Below are positions 42,087 to 52,273 of a stretch of DNA of 64,000 bases, one piece after another (within the stretch, counting starts at the first letter, position 1; each line of letters opens with the position of its first letter). Origin of the DNA: Chondrus crispus. Its lineage: Eukaryota; Rhodophyta; Florideophyceae; Gigartinales; Gigartinaceae. The notes under the pieces are model-generated. The model searched no databases. It was not told where the DNA came from and saw only the letters and a list, made by a program, of their open reading frames with translations. Where the stretch lies: NCBI RefSeq assembly GCF_000350225.1, contig NW_005178551.1, positions 337,797 to 401,796 of the forward strand, given 5' to 3'. The position numbers and the translations under genes were made by a program.

Positions 42087-44555
42087 ATGGACCTGTCTCT
42101 CCATCAAGTTTCAAAACGAAAGCGCATTCGTTCCGCACAATGTTCTGGAGAGTATGTTGTGAGCGTGAACCAGTCTTCCAGCGGCACGAACGTTGTAAGC
42201 GTATCGAAGTGGACACAGGAGGGTGAAGGTACAGTTTTAGGCAGACCTATACGTGAATGGGAGGAGGCAGGTGGCGCGAAGTTGACTTCATGCGCAGTCT
42301 TTGACTCTCGAAAAGGGCTGGTTTTTGCGGTACTCAAGGACAGACGAAGATATGTAACATTGCAAGTGTCTGATGAAAGAAGAGAGAAACTCGTGCATGA
42401 AAACGGAAGGTTGTTGCAATTGAACAATACAGTTTTTTCAATCTTGGTTGTTCCTGGTGTTGCTGCAGAAGACGATGGGGACGTAATAGTTGTGGTTTCG
42501 TCCACCGGTGAACTAGCTCTGCTTTGTGCAACTGGTCATGATGGAGAAATCGAGAGTAGGACGCTTGACTCGCTTCTAGTTGACACTGTCATTGCCGTTT
42601 CCCGTTCTGAAGACGGATGTATCTTTATTGCAGGAACCATGAAGTCGAAAGTAGTCGTCTTTCCTGTATTTGTGAGGGGAGGGAAGAGCTTTGCTGAAAT
42701 GTCTCTGCAACGATACGCTCCAATTCAGCTTCCGCCAGCACAGAAATCACATTTGCCACGAGGCGGTTCACAAGGGGGCTCCATTGTAGACGTTTTATGC
42801 GATGATTTGTACATGGTTATCCTATACACTGATGGAATTGTGCATCTGTTACGCCCTCTATCAAGTACTTTCCAAAGCACAAGCAAGAGCGAAAGGCTTG
42901 CCGCCTGGTACGAGGGCCGTGATACCACAAGTTCTGACCCTGTCATGTCGCTGTTGGAGCGCGTTTTTCGGTTGTCATCCAGTATTACGGAAGATGAAGC
43001 GTCGTCTGCCCTATCACCAATGCAACCAAAAAACAATCACGTGAGTAATCTAGTAAGGCTAGATTCGAACTACTTCGCAATCGGATACGGAAGATGCGTA
43101 TCGATTTGGGATTGGGCCTATCACATTGGGCATGGCCTCGTCGAAACGGATGGAAGCATACATTTCCTTTGTCCAAGTCGCCGTCAGACAAATATCATGA
43201 TAGGGTGTGCCTCGGGTATGCAAGAACTTTCCGTTGCCGAGGCTGAGCAAAGTATTTCGTTTTCCCTCGGGCTTGCAGTTTCGCGGAAGGGAACCTGTGA
43301 CTTTATAGAAACAGAATTGTACAGAGCGCCCGATTTCGTGCCGATGCGTGCACAACCAGTAACTGTATCAGTTACAAAGCTTGCCGCAGAGGCGGAAGGC
43401 AATGCTTCCCAACTCTTCCGGAAGAAGCTCGAGTCTCTTGACACGCAAGAACTGCAACTCGCGAACCAAGTGCTAAACAGATTGGAAACGAATTCTCCAG
43501 AATCTATCCTCAAGCTTACGAAGCGTTTTACGGTTGCCCACAAGAGAATAAGGAGAGGAAACCGCGGGAAAAGAAGCAACTTGGGACTATCTGAGCTGCC
43601 GAGTGAACGGCTAGCTGCTGCAACTGTCGCACGTTGTCTGTACGAGATTCATCTCGGGAATCCTGCGTTCGCAGTAAGTCTCATCGACATGATTGGGACA
43701 GGGGTAGTGTCCAGCGAAGCCGTGCTTGCTGTACTTGGGACTTCAGACTCTTGGGTTGGCGCTGACGAAGGACAAGCATTGACTTTACTTTCAATAGTAG
43801 ACCCTTTGCTGAAATCGGACCTGTACGCCAACGCTTTGGAAGCAGTGGTGACACGCGTAGCTGACTTGCCCGAACCTGATGTTGTTCGGACAGTACAATA
43901 TGCCGTGCGGTCTACTCAAGCTGAGTTCTTGGAGTTTGGTAGTGCGAGCACGATTCCAGATTCAGATGATGGGAGCCGAAAGGTTGAGAAACTGTCAAGA
44001 ATGACAAAGCTGCTACTGAAGTGTGTCTCCAGTGCGGTTGACAGAGGACGAGTGATTGCTTCTCTGAGACAGATTCCGATATTAGATGTTATCGGGATTT
44101 TGAGTCGACTGGACCACATTCTGAACGGCACAGGGGTCGACAAGAACGCGAAGGATGACCCCCCATCCGGGGCGAAGCGTGTTAGCGGTGTCTCCAAACC
44201 GTTTGCGCAGTTCAACAGGCAGGAGATAGCCAGCTACAGAGGCATAGGCAATTGGATGGACAACGATGATAAGAGAGGAAGACATTTGTGCAAGTCAGGC
44301 ATAGAAGGTTGCATTGAATGGAGCTCGCATTTGATAGATGCGCACTTGGCAACGTTGATCATGGACGAGAGTGGAAGAGAAGTAGCGAGTCGCTTGCACA
44401 ACACAGTACGAAGGCGGAGGAAAGAACTTGAAAGCGTCAGGGGTCTCCACGGGCTAACGACACATTTACTGGAAGGGAAAGGTGTTCCGAGTCAGACTGA
44501 CCCGTTGTACAGTATCAAGACTCTGAACGTGCCTGCTTACGCATCGCTTCAGTAG
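42087..44555 (+). CDS. NOL11: Probable NOL11-like nucleolar protein (UTP-A complex)
   Basis: 822 residues from ATG 42087 (MDLSLHQVSKRKR); an upstream in-frame GTG at 42009 is a less likely start. The first ~400 residues have the alternating strand pattern of a beta-propeller (SKWTQEGEGTVLGRPIREWE; VIVVVSSTGELALLCATG; YFAIGYGRCVSIWDWAYHIG). The second half is helical. The end, IEWSSHLIDAHLATLIMDES, then LYSIKTLNVPAY, resembles the C-terminus of NOL11, in which a 'DAHF' helix precedes a final 'LYSIE.L'. NOL11 belongs to the t-UTP/UTP-A complex that couples rDNA transcription with pre-18S processing. The assignment rests on domain layout and this tail. Other propeller-plus-helix nucleolar or nucleoporin proteins are possible. 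Confidence 0.55.
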   Translation: MDLSLHQVSKRKRIRSAQCSGEYVVSVNQSSSGTNVVSVSKWTQEGEGTVLGRPIREWEEAGGAKLTSCAVFDSRKGLVFAVLKDRRRYVTLQVSDERREKLVHENGRLLQLNNTVFSILVVPGVAAEDDGDVIVVVSSTGELALLCATGHDGEIESRTLDSLLVDTVIAVSRSEDGCIFIAGTMKSKVVVFPVFVRGGKSFAEMSLQRYAPIQLPPAQKSHLPRGGSQGGSIVDVLCDDLYMVILYTDGIVHLLRPLSSTFQSTSKSERLAAWYEGRDTTSSDPVMSLLERVFRLSSSITEDEASSALSPMQPKNNHVSNLVRLDSNYFAIGYGRCVSIWDWAYHIGHGLVETDGSIHFLCPSRRQTNIMIGCASGMQELSVAEAEQSISFSLGLAVSRKGTCDFIETELYRAPDFVPMRAQPVTVSVTKLAAEAEGNASQLFRKKLESLDTQELQLANQVLNRLETNSPESILKLTKRFTVAHKRIRRGNRGKRSNLGLSELPSERLAAATVARCLYEIHLGNPAFAVSLIDMIGTGVVSSEAVLAVLGTSDSWVGADEGQALTLLSIVDPLLKSDLYANALEAVVTRVADLPEPDVVRTVQYAVRSTQAEFLEFGSASTIPDSDDGSRKVEKLSRMTKLLLKCVSSAVDRGRVIASLRQIPILDVIGILSRLDHILNGTGVDKNAKDDPPSGAKRVSGVSKPFAQFNRQEIASYRGIGNWMDNDDKRGRHLCKSGIEGCIEWSSHLIDAHLATLIMDESGREVASRLHNTVRRRRKELESVRGLHGLTTHLLEGKGVPSQTDPLYSIKTLNVPAYASLQ

Positions 44556-44770
44556 AAGAAAGAATGATTGATATCGGATGGGTGATGCATGGCCTTTTAC
44601 GGTAAAAAGATTTCCACAAGTGACAGCAGACAGACGTGCTGTCGGAGATTTTATATGTTTTGTTTAGATGTTTTGGATTTCTTGCATGTGAATGGCCAGC
44701 ACGATAGAATGCATGCACATAGGGACCTCTAGTAGTTAATAGCGCCCGTGAGAGATCAGGGCAGCGGGGT

Positions 44771-45610
44771 TCAATCGTCCATTTTCATGGCTTCTGCCGG
44801 ATCCCCTGCAGCCACAACCTCCTCAAGCAATTTGATAACCTCAGGGACAGTGGAGTGCGGAAGCGTGACCGTCATTCTCTGAGATGCATTGCTCTCTGTG
44901 ATTCTAAGGTAGCTTCCCCTACGATTTGTTCCAGATTCGAACACAAGCCGTTTGCCTGGGAGACGGATCTCTCGTCGAACAACGGCTAGAGTGACGGAAG
45001 CACCATCCTTCATCGGCATTACTCTCTCCATTGTGCGCGTGACGCGATGAATCGAGGAAGGGTCTGTGAAAGTCGTATCCGGCGGGGCCTTCTCCAGAAG
45101 CATGTCGATGCCCTCTCGCAGCAAGGAAAGGGCATTGATAGGCATGATCATGGTGATGCGACGGATGGAGCTCTGTGTGATCTTGACATAGCGACCGCGG
45201 ACGTTCTCGAGAACATCCAAGTAGAACTTGCGACCCTCGCTGACAAACTTGCGCGTCTCGACCAAATCCGACTTGGTATCGTCCGGTCTTTCCGCGGACG
45301 CGGGGTGCACGTCGACATGTGGGGGGTCGAGCGGGCTGTGCGTTTCGTCGGCCCTTGCGGGCGGGTGGGACTCCAGCGCGGTCTCTAGGCCGACCAGGGC
45401 ATCGCGCATTAGCGAGATGCCCTCGCCGGGGACGTGCAGCTTGGCGCGTCCGTCTGACAGCTTGATGAAGCGCCCGCGCTCGTTCTCGCACAGCGCCGCG
45501 AACACACGCTTGGAGTCCGAGGTCACGCGTACGCTCATGAGCTCGTCGCGCGAGGCGTAGCCCACTATCTGCACGCCGTCTGCGATGGGGGAGCCAACGT
45601 TCTCACCCAT
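44771..45610 (-). CDS. PURA: PUR-alpha-like single-strand nucleic-acid-binding protein
   Basis: PUR proteins bind purine-rich single-stranded DNA and RNA and act in transcription and mRNA transport. The 279 residues contain three PUR repeats: about 19-80 (SKRVFAALCENERGRFIKLS), 117-173 (GRKFYLDVLENVRGRYVKIT, then LSLLREGIDMLL) and 195-266 (GKRLVFESGTNRRGSYLRIT). The pattern 'K.FYLDV.EN.RGR..KI' is diagnostic. Repeats 1 and 2 are joined by a Pro/Asp-rich linker. Repeats 1 and 2 form the intramolecular PUR domain, and the third mediates dimerisation in known structures. Size is close to the animal protein without its Gly-rich start. The stop is 215 bp from the convergent stop of the NOL11-like gene. 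Confidence 0.9.
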   Translation of the reverse strand: MGENVGSPIADGVQIVGYASRDELMSVRVTSDSKRVFAALCENERGRFIKLSDGRAKLHVPGEGISLMRDALVGLETALESHPPARADETHSPLDPPHVDVHPASAERPDDTKSDLVETRKFVSEGRKFYLDVLENVRGRYVKITQSSIRRITMIMPINALSLLREGIDMLLEKAPPDTTFTDPSSIHRVTRTMERVMPMKDGASVTLAVVRREIRLPGKRLVFESGTNRRGSYLRITESNASQRMTVTLPHSTVPEVIKLLEEVVAAGDPAEAMKMDD

Positions 45611-46620
45611 GGCAGGGTTGATGCAGGACAGAAGCTTCTGGGGGGGGGGGGGGGGTTCAGGAAATTACCTCGCCACTGAGGGGGGAAAAANNNNNNNNNN
45701 NNNNNNNNNNNNNNNNNNNNNNNNNNNNNNNNNNNNNNNNNNNNNNNNNNNNNNNNNNNNNNNNNNNNNNNNNNNNNNNNNNNNNNNNNNGTGGGAGTGG
45801 AAATGTGTGGTTGGGGAAAAATAGGGGGGTACAGATGGGGTACAAGTGGGCGGAGGGAGGGGGGGAAGCAGGGCGCTGGATGTGCTTGCAGAAGCAAACA
45901 AAGACGGAAGTGGGCGGGCCGGATGTGAAAATGCTTGAGGGTCTGGGGTAGAGGTGTAACGCGTCTACAGCAGGGGTGCAATTGCACGAGTTGTTTCGCT
46001 GCTCGGCAGGCGCACACTCCTCCTCTCGACACCTTCGGACGGCCCGACGGCCCACGGCAGACGCATCGGATCAAATATGCGCCCCATCCAGTTCAACTGC
46101 CGCTGCGCTGTCCAATCACATGCCCCCACCTTGTTCACCCCACTCGCCTCTTCCACGGCAGCTTGTCACTATTTTCGTTATTTTTCCGCACCCTTGCTCT
46201 TCTGGAACAAGGGACTTTACAGTGTCAGGGCACCTCGTGCCGTGCTCTGGACGGAGCTGCTTCACACGTGTACACCTGTATGCGAAATACAGTACGTGTT
46301 CTGTCATGCCACTGAGTGTCTTACCGACCTTACACAAGAATCCGTCCATTCAGGACCTGCTTTGCGCACAAACTGTCTGCTCCGTACTGTAATGCGTTTT
46401 CCATTACGTGCCGCCACCAGCGCACTGTACCCCGATGCCCTTTGGTGCTTTTTTTCATCACCCAATGTCAACACCCAATGTCAACACCCAATGTCCATGC
46501 TGTCGAGTACATCCAAATCAGCTCTTCTGTCGAGAGGTCGTCCATCCCATACTCACCGTGTCTTTAATATTGTGCCACAGCTAATCCCTGCTGTGCCGCC
46601 CGCCCAGTGCGACAAACCTC
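45611..46620. other. Divergent intergenic region with assembly gap
   Basis: Holds a G run (45640-45655), a 100 N gap (45691-45790) and a triple 13 bp repeat CACCCAATGTCAA (about 46459-46496). It should contain the promoters of the PUR gene and the MYST acetyltransferase. No gene is seen; open frames that cross the N run are meaningless. Confidence 0.5.
45691..45790. other. Assembly gap (100 N)
   Basis: Exactly one hundred N between G/A-rich homopolymers; the true length is unknown. Confidence 0.99.
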
Positions 46621-48156
46621 ATGGGTATCGGCAAGAAGGTCGTCGCCCCAAAGGGCGGTCTGCTGGCCGAAGAAGCCCGCCAGGCGGGTGCCCAGCATGG
46701 CGGCAAGCGCTCCGCAGCGGACCGGGCCTCGTCTCCAGATTCGATGCAAATCGACACACCGCAACTCTCTGACCCCGCAACAAATCCCCAGGTTGCCGGC
46801 AGCACTCCCCAGTCTGGAAAGCAAGACCCGACAAAACCACAATCTGAAAAGGGTGACATGACGAAGGACTCCACTCTCACCGCAGGCACAATTCTCATCA
46901 AGCAACCCCTCGAGATCGGCACAAAAGCCCCAGCATTTTGGCGCAAGCAGTCGTATCAGGAGTGTGAGGTCATCAACCGCAGAAAGAAGCCAGGCACGGA
47001 AGACTATGAGTATTATGTCCACTATTCCTCCTTCAACCGCCGTCTCGACGAATGGATAGACTTTGACCGCTTCGACCTCGCCGCCCTCGCCAAAGTCGAG
47101 AACAAGCGTCGCGCCCGCAAGGCTGCCAGCGAACGCGCCAATAACGCCAGCCGTGCAAAGAGTGAGCGCAAGAGAAAGGACTCCAAGAAGCGCAAGTCCA
47201 AGGGCCCTGAGACGGATAAACAAATCACAAAAGCCTCGGAGCGCACTCAAGAGCACTCGGGACATGAAGAGGCTAGCAAAGTTAAAAACATCCAAACCAT
47301 CGTTATTGGTGCCTGGTCCGTCGATACCTGGTATTACTCCCCGTTCCCTGGAGACTACGGCAACTATCACACACTATATTTCTGCGAGTTTTGCCTAAAG
47401 TTCGTCCGCTCTACAGATGCTCTGCAGCGCCACTGCAACCGATGCGTCTTGCGCCATCCGCCAGGTATTGAGATCTACCGAAAAGGAAACATATCCATGT
47501 TCGAAGTGGACGGCGCCACCAACCGAATCTATTGTCAAAACTTATGCTACATTGCAAAGCTTTTTCTCGATCACAAAACCTTGTACTATGACGTCGATCC
47601 GTTCTGGTTTTATATTATGTGTGAAGTCGATGACAGGGGCGCTCATATTGTGGGTTACTTTTCCAAAGAAAAGTACAGTGAAGAGGACTACAATGTGGCC
47701 TGCATCCTTACATTGCCACCATATCAACGAAAAGGTTACGGCAAGTTTCTTATCACCTTTTCTTACGAGCTAAGCAAACTTGAGAACCTGGTGGGGTCAC
47801 CAGAAAAGCCGCTTAGTGACCTTGGACTGCTAGGGTATCGCAGTTATTGGTCCCTGGTGCTCGTCGATCTCCTTCGGAATGAGGATTCAAGCGCTTTGAG
47901 CATATACGAAATATCAGAGAAGACTATGATGAAGACGGAAGACATTATTGGAACCCTACAGGCTCTAAACTTGATTCAGTACTACGAAGGTCAACACATC
48001 ATTGATATGCGTCGAGTGAAAAACTTGAAAATGGGGAGCAAGGGGCTGCCATGTGATCCTGATTGCATCAAGTGGACCCCACATAGCTACGGCCCTGGTG
48101 TGCAAATTCCACCTGGCGCTACTCTTGCAGGCCCGAGTATGGGCAGACGAAGATGA
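46621..48156 (+). CDS. KAT5: MYST histone acetyltransferase, Esa1/Tip60 type
   Basis: Catalytic subunit of a NuA4-like complex, acetylating histones H4 and H2A in the nucleus. 511 residues. A low-complexity start (1-95) is followed by a chromo-barrel domain (about 105-155: YQECEVINRRK, YYVHYSSFNRRLDEWI). A strongly basic linker (160-200) follows. The MYST domain starts about 225 with a C2HC zinc finger (C255, C258, H271, C275: FCEFCLKF, RHCNRC). K313 in YIAKLFLDHKTLYYDVD is the autoacetylated lysine equivalent. C361 in ACILTLPPYQRKGYGKFLI, the Q-R-x-x-G-x-G acetyl-CoA loop, and E395 in GSPEKPLSDLG form the active site. Chromo-barrel plus direct MYST without extra fingers points to Esa1/Tip60 rather than Sas2 or MOZ. 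Intronless. Confidence 0.95.
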   Translation: MGIGKKVVAPKGGLLAEEARQAGAQHGGKRSAADRASSPDSMQIDTPQLSDPATNPQVAGSTPQSGKQDPTKPQSEKGDMTKDSTLTAGTILIKQPLEIGTKAPAFWRKQSYQECEVINRRKKPGTEDYEYYVHYSSFNRRLDEWIDFDRFDLAALAKVENKRRARKAASERANNASRAKSERKRKDSKKRKSKGPETDKQITKASERTQEHSGHEEASKVKNIQTIVIGAWSVDTWYYSPFPGDYGNYHTLYFCEFCLKFVRSTDALQRHCNRCVLRHPPGIEIYRKGNISMFEVDGATNRIYCQNLCYIAKLFLDHKTLYYDVDPFWFYIMCEVDDRGAHIVGYFSKEKYSEEDYNVACILTLPPYQRKGYGKFLITFSYELSKLENLVGSPEKPLSDLGLLGYRSYWSLVLVDLLRNEDSSALSIYEISEKTMMKTEDIIGTLQALNLIQYYEGQHIIDMRRVKNLKMGSKGLPCDPDCIKWTPHSYGPGVQIPPGATLAGPSMGRRR

Positions 48157-49853
48157 ATTTCCACCAAAATTCCTACGGTTTCCAGTGACTGCAAAGGAAA
48201 AGTCCGCAAGTACATTCAATGGTTGGTAGCTAACTTATCTGGAGGAATCAACATCGTACTCGAAACATATGAGAAGTCCCGCGGCCTGAAAGGCGAGTGA
48301 GCAAACGCGGTTGGCGGTAAGACTAGACGAAATGGTGCAGTGAACGCACAGTTTAATGCACGACTTTGCTGTGCCGCAAGTCCAGAAGCTCTGAGAGCTG
48401 ATCTGTTTTGCGTGCCCGTCAATAATGGAGACGGTGCGGCCGCAGACTGGCATGCTGTCGTGGATGAGCACCGCATTGCGAGCGGTCTGGTAGCGGACCC
48501 AAGCTTTGTCGGCGGACGGCGGGTCGCCACCGGGACATTGTGTAGCTCTCTTGACGATACCGCAAAGTCTGTGTGACGTAGGGCCTCTGCCCGCGACAGA
48601 GCTGGGATTCATGCGTCGATAGCTTCTCATGCTGTAGTACGCGGTGGTTTTCAGTGCGCGTTTTTAGGTACGTTCACTTTGCTTAATTTCTTTCATAATT
48701 GGACCACTCCAGTGGGGCGGAGGATCCTGCCCGTGTAAAAGTGTGTAATCTTCGAAGAATTTATAAAGGGTTCGAGCTCGCTATGCACGCGTGTCGCAAG
48801 CTCTTTTTCATTCCGGCATTTAATGTTAAGCATGAGCAGGATAGAATAGAAAGTACAACGATCCGCAAATATTTATTGTAGGCCACCCAACGACGGTACT
48901 TTCCAACTACCAGTCAAAAGTGCAGGCATGCTAGAAGCTAGAAGCTAGAAGCTAGAAGCTAGAAGCTGGCGCTTGTCTACTACAAAGGGGACGAAATAAG
49001 TAGAAGAACGTCAATTCTCATCAGTATCTAAACCATCGTCCTTCTTAACTTATCAGCGAAGCCTCGTCCGCACCTGCAGTCGTGCTCCGTTCCAATCAAT
49101 CCGAAGAGAAACATGTGTTCTCGCTGAAAGAACACATCTTAGTCTTTTGGTTGATTCGATGCCAAGAGCAGAACTCAGTACCTCAGGCAGTCGATGGACA
49201 CAGATTGTACATCAAGAGCAGGTGGAATAAGTTCTTACTTCCAGAGAGGGGCCTTTTTTTTGTCAGCCACCGACAAAAACAGAGACAAACGGCTGCATAT
49301 CGACCGTATTCCTCGTCAATAGACGAAAAGACTACACGATAATGCGCTTACAAAGTGACATGTTGTCCCGTCCCAACAGTGAACTCGAGTAGAAGTGACA
49401 GCTACATATGAAGTTCTTTTCTCATGCACCTTCGCACTCAGAAATCAGAGCGGTTGGACTCGTATGTTTTCAGGTGTACTTTCATTCAAGGCGTGGCCTG
49501 GGCATCTTGAACACCTAAAACCTGGGTAATATTGACCATCTCGAAGGCACTCTCCTTCTTTCGTCCCATTCATGCAGTCTCACGGTAAAAAAAAATCATC
49601 GTGCGTAGCTCCAGCAATGCCACAAACCTGACACTCGGCCGATACCAACGGCAGTGTACGGGAGCTTCGAGTGCTCATTATTTCATACATTCTAAAAGGC
49701 TAATGGAGAAAACTACTTCGCAGTAACAGGTGCAAAAAAAGCAAGGATGGGCCGCACGACAGGCTCAATGTTGAATTGAATATTTACATCCTCACAATGT
49801 GAGGTGCTATTAAACAGCGGCCATCATGATGAGATGTAATTGATCGGCGACGC
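48157..49853. other. Intergenic 1.7 kb; no gene seen
   Basis: Lies between the convergent 3' ends of the MYST and DCP2 genes. Apart from the heptamer repeat at 48930 I see no gene or RNA. Open frames at 48216-48630 on both strands overlap each other and lack family resemblance. Confidence 0.45.
48930..48967. repeat. 7 bp tandem repeat (GCTAGAA)5
   Basis: Five perfect copies of GCTAGAA plus GCT; a short microsatellite. Confidence 0.95.
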
Positions 49854-51341
49854 CTAGATTACATCTTGTCTGCTAAGACACGCCATGATTGCATCTCGGT
49901 CGAAGGAGAACTTTTCACGATGTTGAGGCCTTGCATTTTGCTCTGCCCAGGCGTTAAAAAAATTGGTCTTCCGAGCGACGCTTCTAGAGAAGAGCCCATT
50001 CGGGTCCCTGGGAACCAGAACGTCTTTCAGAATTGCTCGCGACGCCTGCTTGCTGGAGTCGGGGTTTTCAAGGGTGATCGGCAGCTCCGTTGCGAAGTCT
50101 TTGCTGGTGACGTAAGGAACTGGCCAAAACTCGTCTTGAAGCCCTCTCTCTGCTGCAATCCGGTCGGTCTCTATGACGTAGTTGCGAAATAATTTCTGTC
50201 GCTCTGAGTCATTCATCCTGGACCCAGCAGCCGTACCAAACGTAGCGCGATTGAGAACGTCCTCATTCCCAGAAGTCATCCCTTTATTTCTCGATTTCCG
50301 TGCAGAGTCCTTTTTATTGGCATCTGGTGGTTTGGGCCGGCTCCTCGCAGTTCGGGCCGGAGTTCCTGTCTCTCGACCTTGCCGATCTGCTATTGTCGCT
50401 TCAAGCGCAGCAACGGACAAAACCGGGCTGGATACGATGTGGCCAGTCACTGGTGCCTCTGGCGATTGCAGCTTACTGTCATCTGGGATGTGCGGTGCCC
50501 ATGACTCGAGCGGGGCCGAGACCGGGCCGCATTCGTGCTGTTGCTTTTGCTGCAGTGCCTCTTTCCGACGAGCGACCCAGGATCGCAAACGCTTTGTGTA
50601 CGGCGCGACCCCATATTGCGAAAAATATATCTTTTGGGCTTTCTGGGTTCGCACGGGCCCGCTTGCGGTGAGAAGGACGATTTGTGGTGATTTGGAGGCC
50701 TTCGGAGACTCTGGTAGGGCGGTCAGCGAAACCCATTTGATATCTGAAATCTCCTTGCGGGTTTTTGTTTGAAACACGGTCGTTTCTGGGATGTTGGGAA
50801 CCATGAATATGCGACTGTACCGACCGCCAGACATAGAGTCAACGTACGGGGTATTTTCGTCAACGTGTGGGCCCATGTCAAAACCGGTTTCTTCGTCGAC
50901 CTCGCGAGTGGCGGCTTGGAGCTCTGTTTCATCTTTAGAGAGTTTGCCTTTTGGAAAGCCCCACCGTGCATTCTGACCCCAACCGCGTACCACGACGACT
51001 TTGTCCATTGTGGGATTTATCAGTGCTGCCCCACATGTTGGCACTTCCTGCTTATATGACTGGAATTGAGCGGTGAGTCGGTCTACATCGTCGTGGTAGT
51101 GATGTAGGAGCGCGGTGTGTTTGAAAAGTCTGGCCGCGAACTGCTTCAGTTGCAAACGTGGAAGAGACTTGTCATGTTCTCTGTAAAAGTCATCGTAGAA
51201 CCAGTGAGCTGATTCTATGGCGAAAAACAACCTTTCGAATGACTCGTATTCGACGGCTGGTAGGTTTACAAGAAAGCGCATGCAAAGGTCGTCAAGAACT
51301 TCGTTCAGGCGTTGTGAATTGGGTTCGTTCTTTCTTGACAT
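49854..51341 (-). CDS. DCP2: mRNA-decapping enzyme DCP2 (Nudix hydrolase)
   Basis: DCP2 removes the m7G cap to start 5'-3' mRNA decay in the cytoplasm. 495 residues from ATG 51341 (MSRKNEPNSQRLNEVLDDLC); an in-frame extension to 51464 lacks family support. The N-terminal regulatory domain (about 8-95) has the conserved IESAHWFYDDFYRE and FAARLFKH. The Nudix fold follows, with PTCGAALINPTMDKVVVVRG and the Nudix box G132-F154, GKLSKDETELQAATREVDEE-TGF, a perfect G-x5-E-x7-REV-x-EE-x-G match. Downstream helices (KIYFSQYGVAPYTKRLRSW) resemble box B. The C-terminal ~200 residues are disordered and poorly conserved, where other DCP2 proteins carry short motifs for EDC3 and other partners. Confidence 0.93.
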   Translation of the reverse strand: MSRKNEPNSQRLNEVLDDLCMRFLVNLPAVEYESFERLFFAIESAHWFYDDFYREHDKSLPRLQLKQFAARLFKHTALLHHYHDDVDRLTAQFQSYKQEVPTCGAALINPTMDKVVVVRGWGQNARWGFPKGKLSKDETELQAATREVDEETGFDMGPHVDENTPYVDSMSGGRYSRIFMVPNIPETTVFQTKTRKEISDIKWVSLTALPESPKASKSPQIVLLTASGPVRTQKAQKIYFSQYGVAPYTKRLRSWVARRKEALQQKQQHECGPVSAPLESWAPHIPDDSKLQSPEAPVTGHIVSSPVLSVAALEATIADRQGRETGTPARTARSRPKPPDANKKDSARKSRNKGMTSGNEDVLNRATFGTAAGSRMNDSERQKLFRNYVIETDRIAAERGLQDEFWPVPYVTSKDFATELPITLENPDSSKQASRAILKDVLVPRDPNGLFSRSVARKTNFFNAWAEQNARPQHREKFSFDRDAIMACLSRQDVI

Positions 51342-51705
51342 GGCTGATTCTTTTTTGGAAGAGTCACAAGATGTCGCGAGTTGAGAAGATTGTCGCGAAG
51401 ATGGGGCAAGCGGCAACGAGTAGACCGGATGGCTCAGTTGTAGGACCGCGGGTGGGCAGAGCAATGGCAGATTGGATGGAATGCCTCAACACTCTCAGCA
51501 CGAGCGTGGATGGACTGTAGGAGGCGACTACCACGCAATTGATACAAAAAACAAGTGGCAGCACATAAATGGCTGCTTTGTTGATGTTGGAGATTGGGTG
51601 TTAATTAGATCAGCGGCACATGCTTCAAATTGCTTACACCGATTATCCGGCGGATACTGTATACGCATGTATTGTACCCCTTGGCACAACGGACGCTATC
51701 TACTA
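51342..51705. other. DCP2 upstream flank; no gene seen
   Basis: Presumed DCP2 promoter region; short open frames only. Confidence 0.4.
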
Positions 51706-52270
51706 CAGAGATAAACATCGATAGAGTGACCCCTTGTCACAGTGACCCCCCTCGGTATAGTGACCGTTAGAAAAAAATTTCTTGCCACCATTGCGCTGAG
51801 TGGCCGTAAGGCCCACTTTTGCTTTTACAGTGACCCCCTCACTATAGTGACCTTACCTGTACAGTGACCCGAAAATTTAGAGGGTCACTGAAAAAAAGTT
51901 ATATTTTTATTAAAATTTTAACGGGTCACTCAAGAGGAACTCTGAAAAAATGAATCTAGGGTTGACTGACGACCAGAGCGCTTGCGGTAGCCGGCAATAT
52001 TCTCTATCTCAATGTCCAATGCTTATTTTTCACTTATTTTTGCAATGATTTCTTTTCGCGCCAGCTTAACGTGGCATTTTATGTTTGCGAGCCCCATTTT
52101 TATTCGCCATTTATGTTGTCAGGCCTGTAAGATGGACTTCACCCCTTTGTTTTGGGGTCTGTGCGCCGTCTGCACCCTGCTCCACTACAGTGACCCCCTC
52201 CGGTACAGTGACCCTTATGCCTATTTCGGGTCGCCACCTTTGGGGGTCACTGTATCGATGTTTATCTCTG
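51706..52270. mobile_element. 565 bp MITE with AGTGACCC-repeat ends
   Basis: Left end CAGAGATAAACATCGATA after TA (51704-51705); right end is the exact complement TATCGATGTTTATCTCTG followed by TA (52271-52272). Inside both ends the motif (A/T)AGTGACCC(CC) recurs at about ten places in both orientations (for example 51725, 51739, 51759, 51830, 51848, 51868; 52187, 52206, 52246). No coding capacity. Small size, TA flanks and inverted ends mark a MITE of the Tc1/mariner/pogo kind. The repeated motif probably binds a transposase supplied elsewhere. Confidence 0.82.
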
Positions 52271-52273
52271 TAA

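Noticed and set aside
45565-46074. Open frame of 169 codons crossing the N gap
   Set aside because: It reads through 100 N of unknown length; no family resemblance outside the gap.
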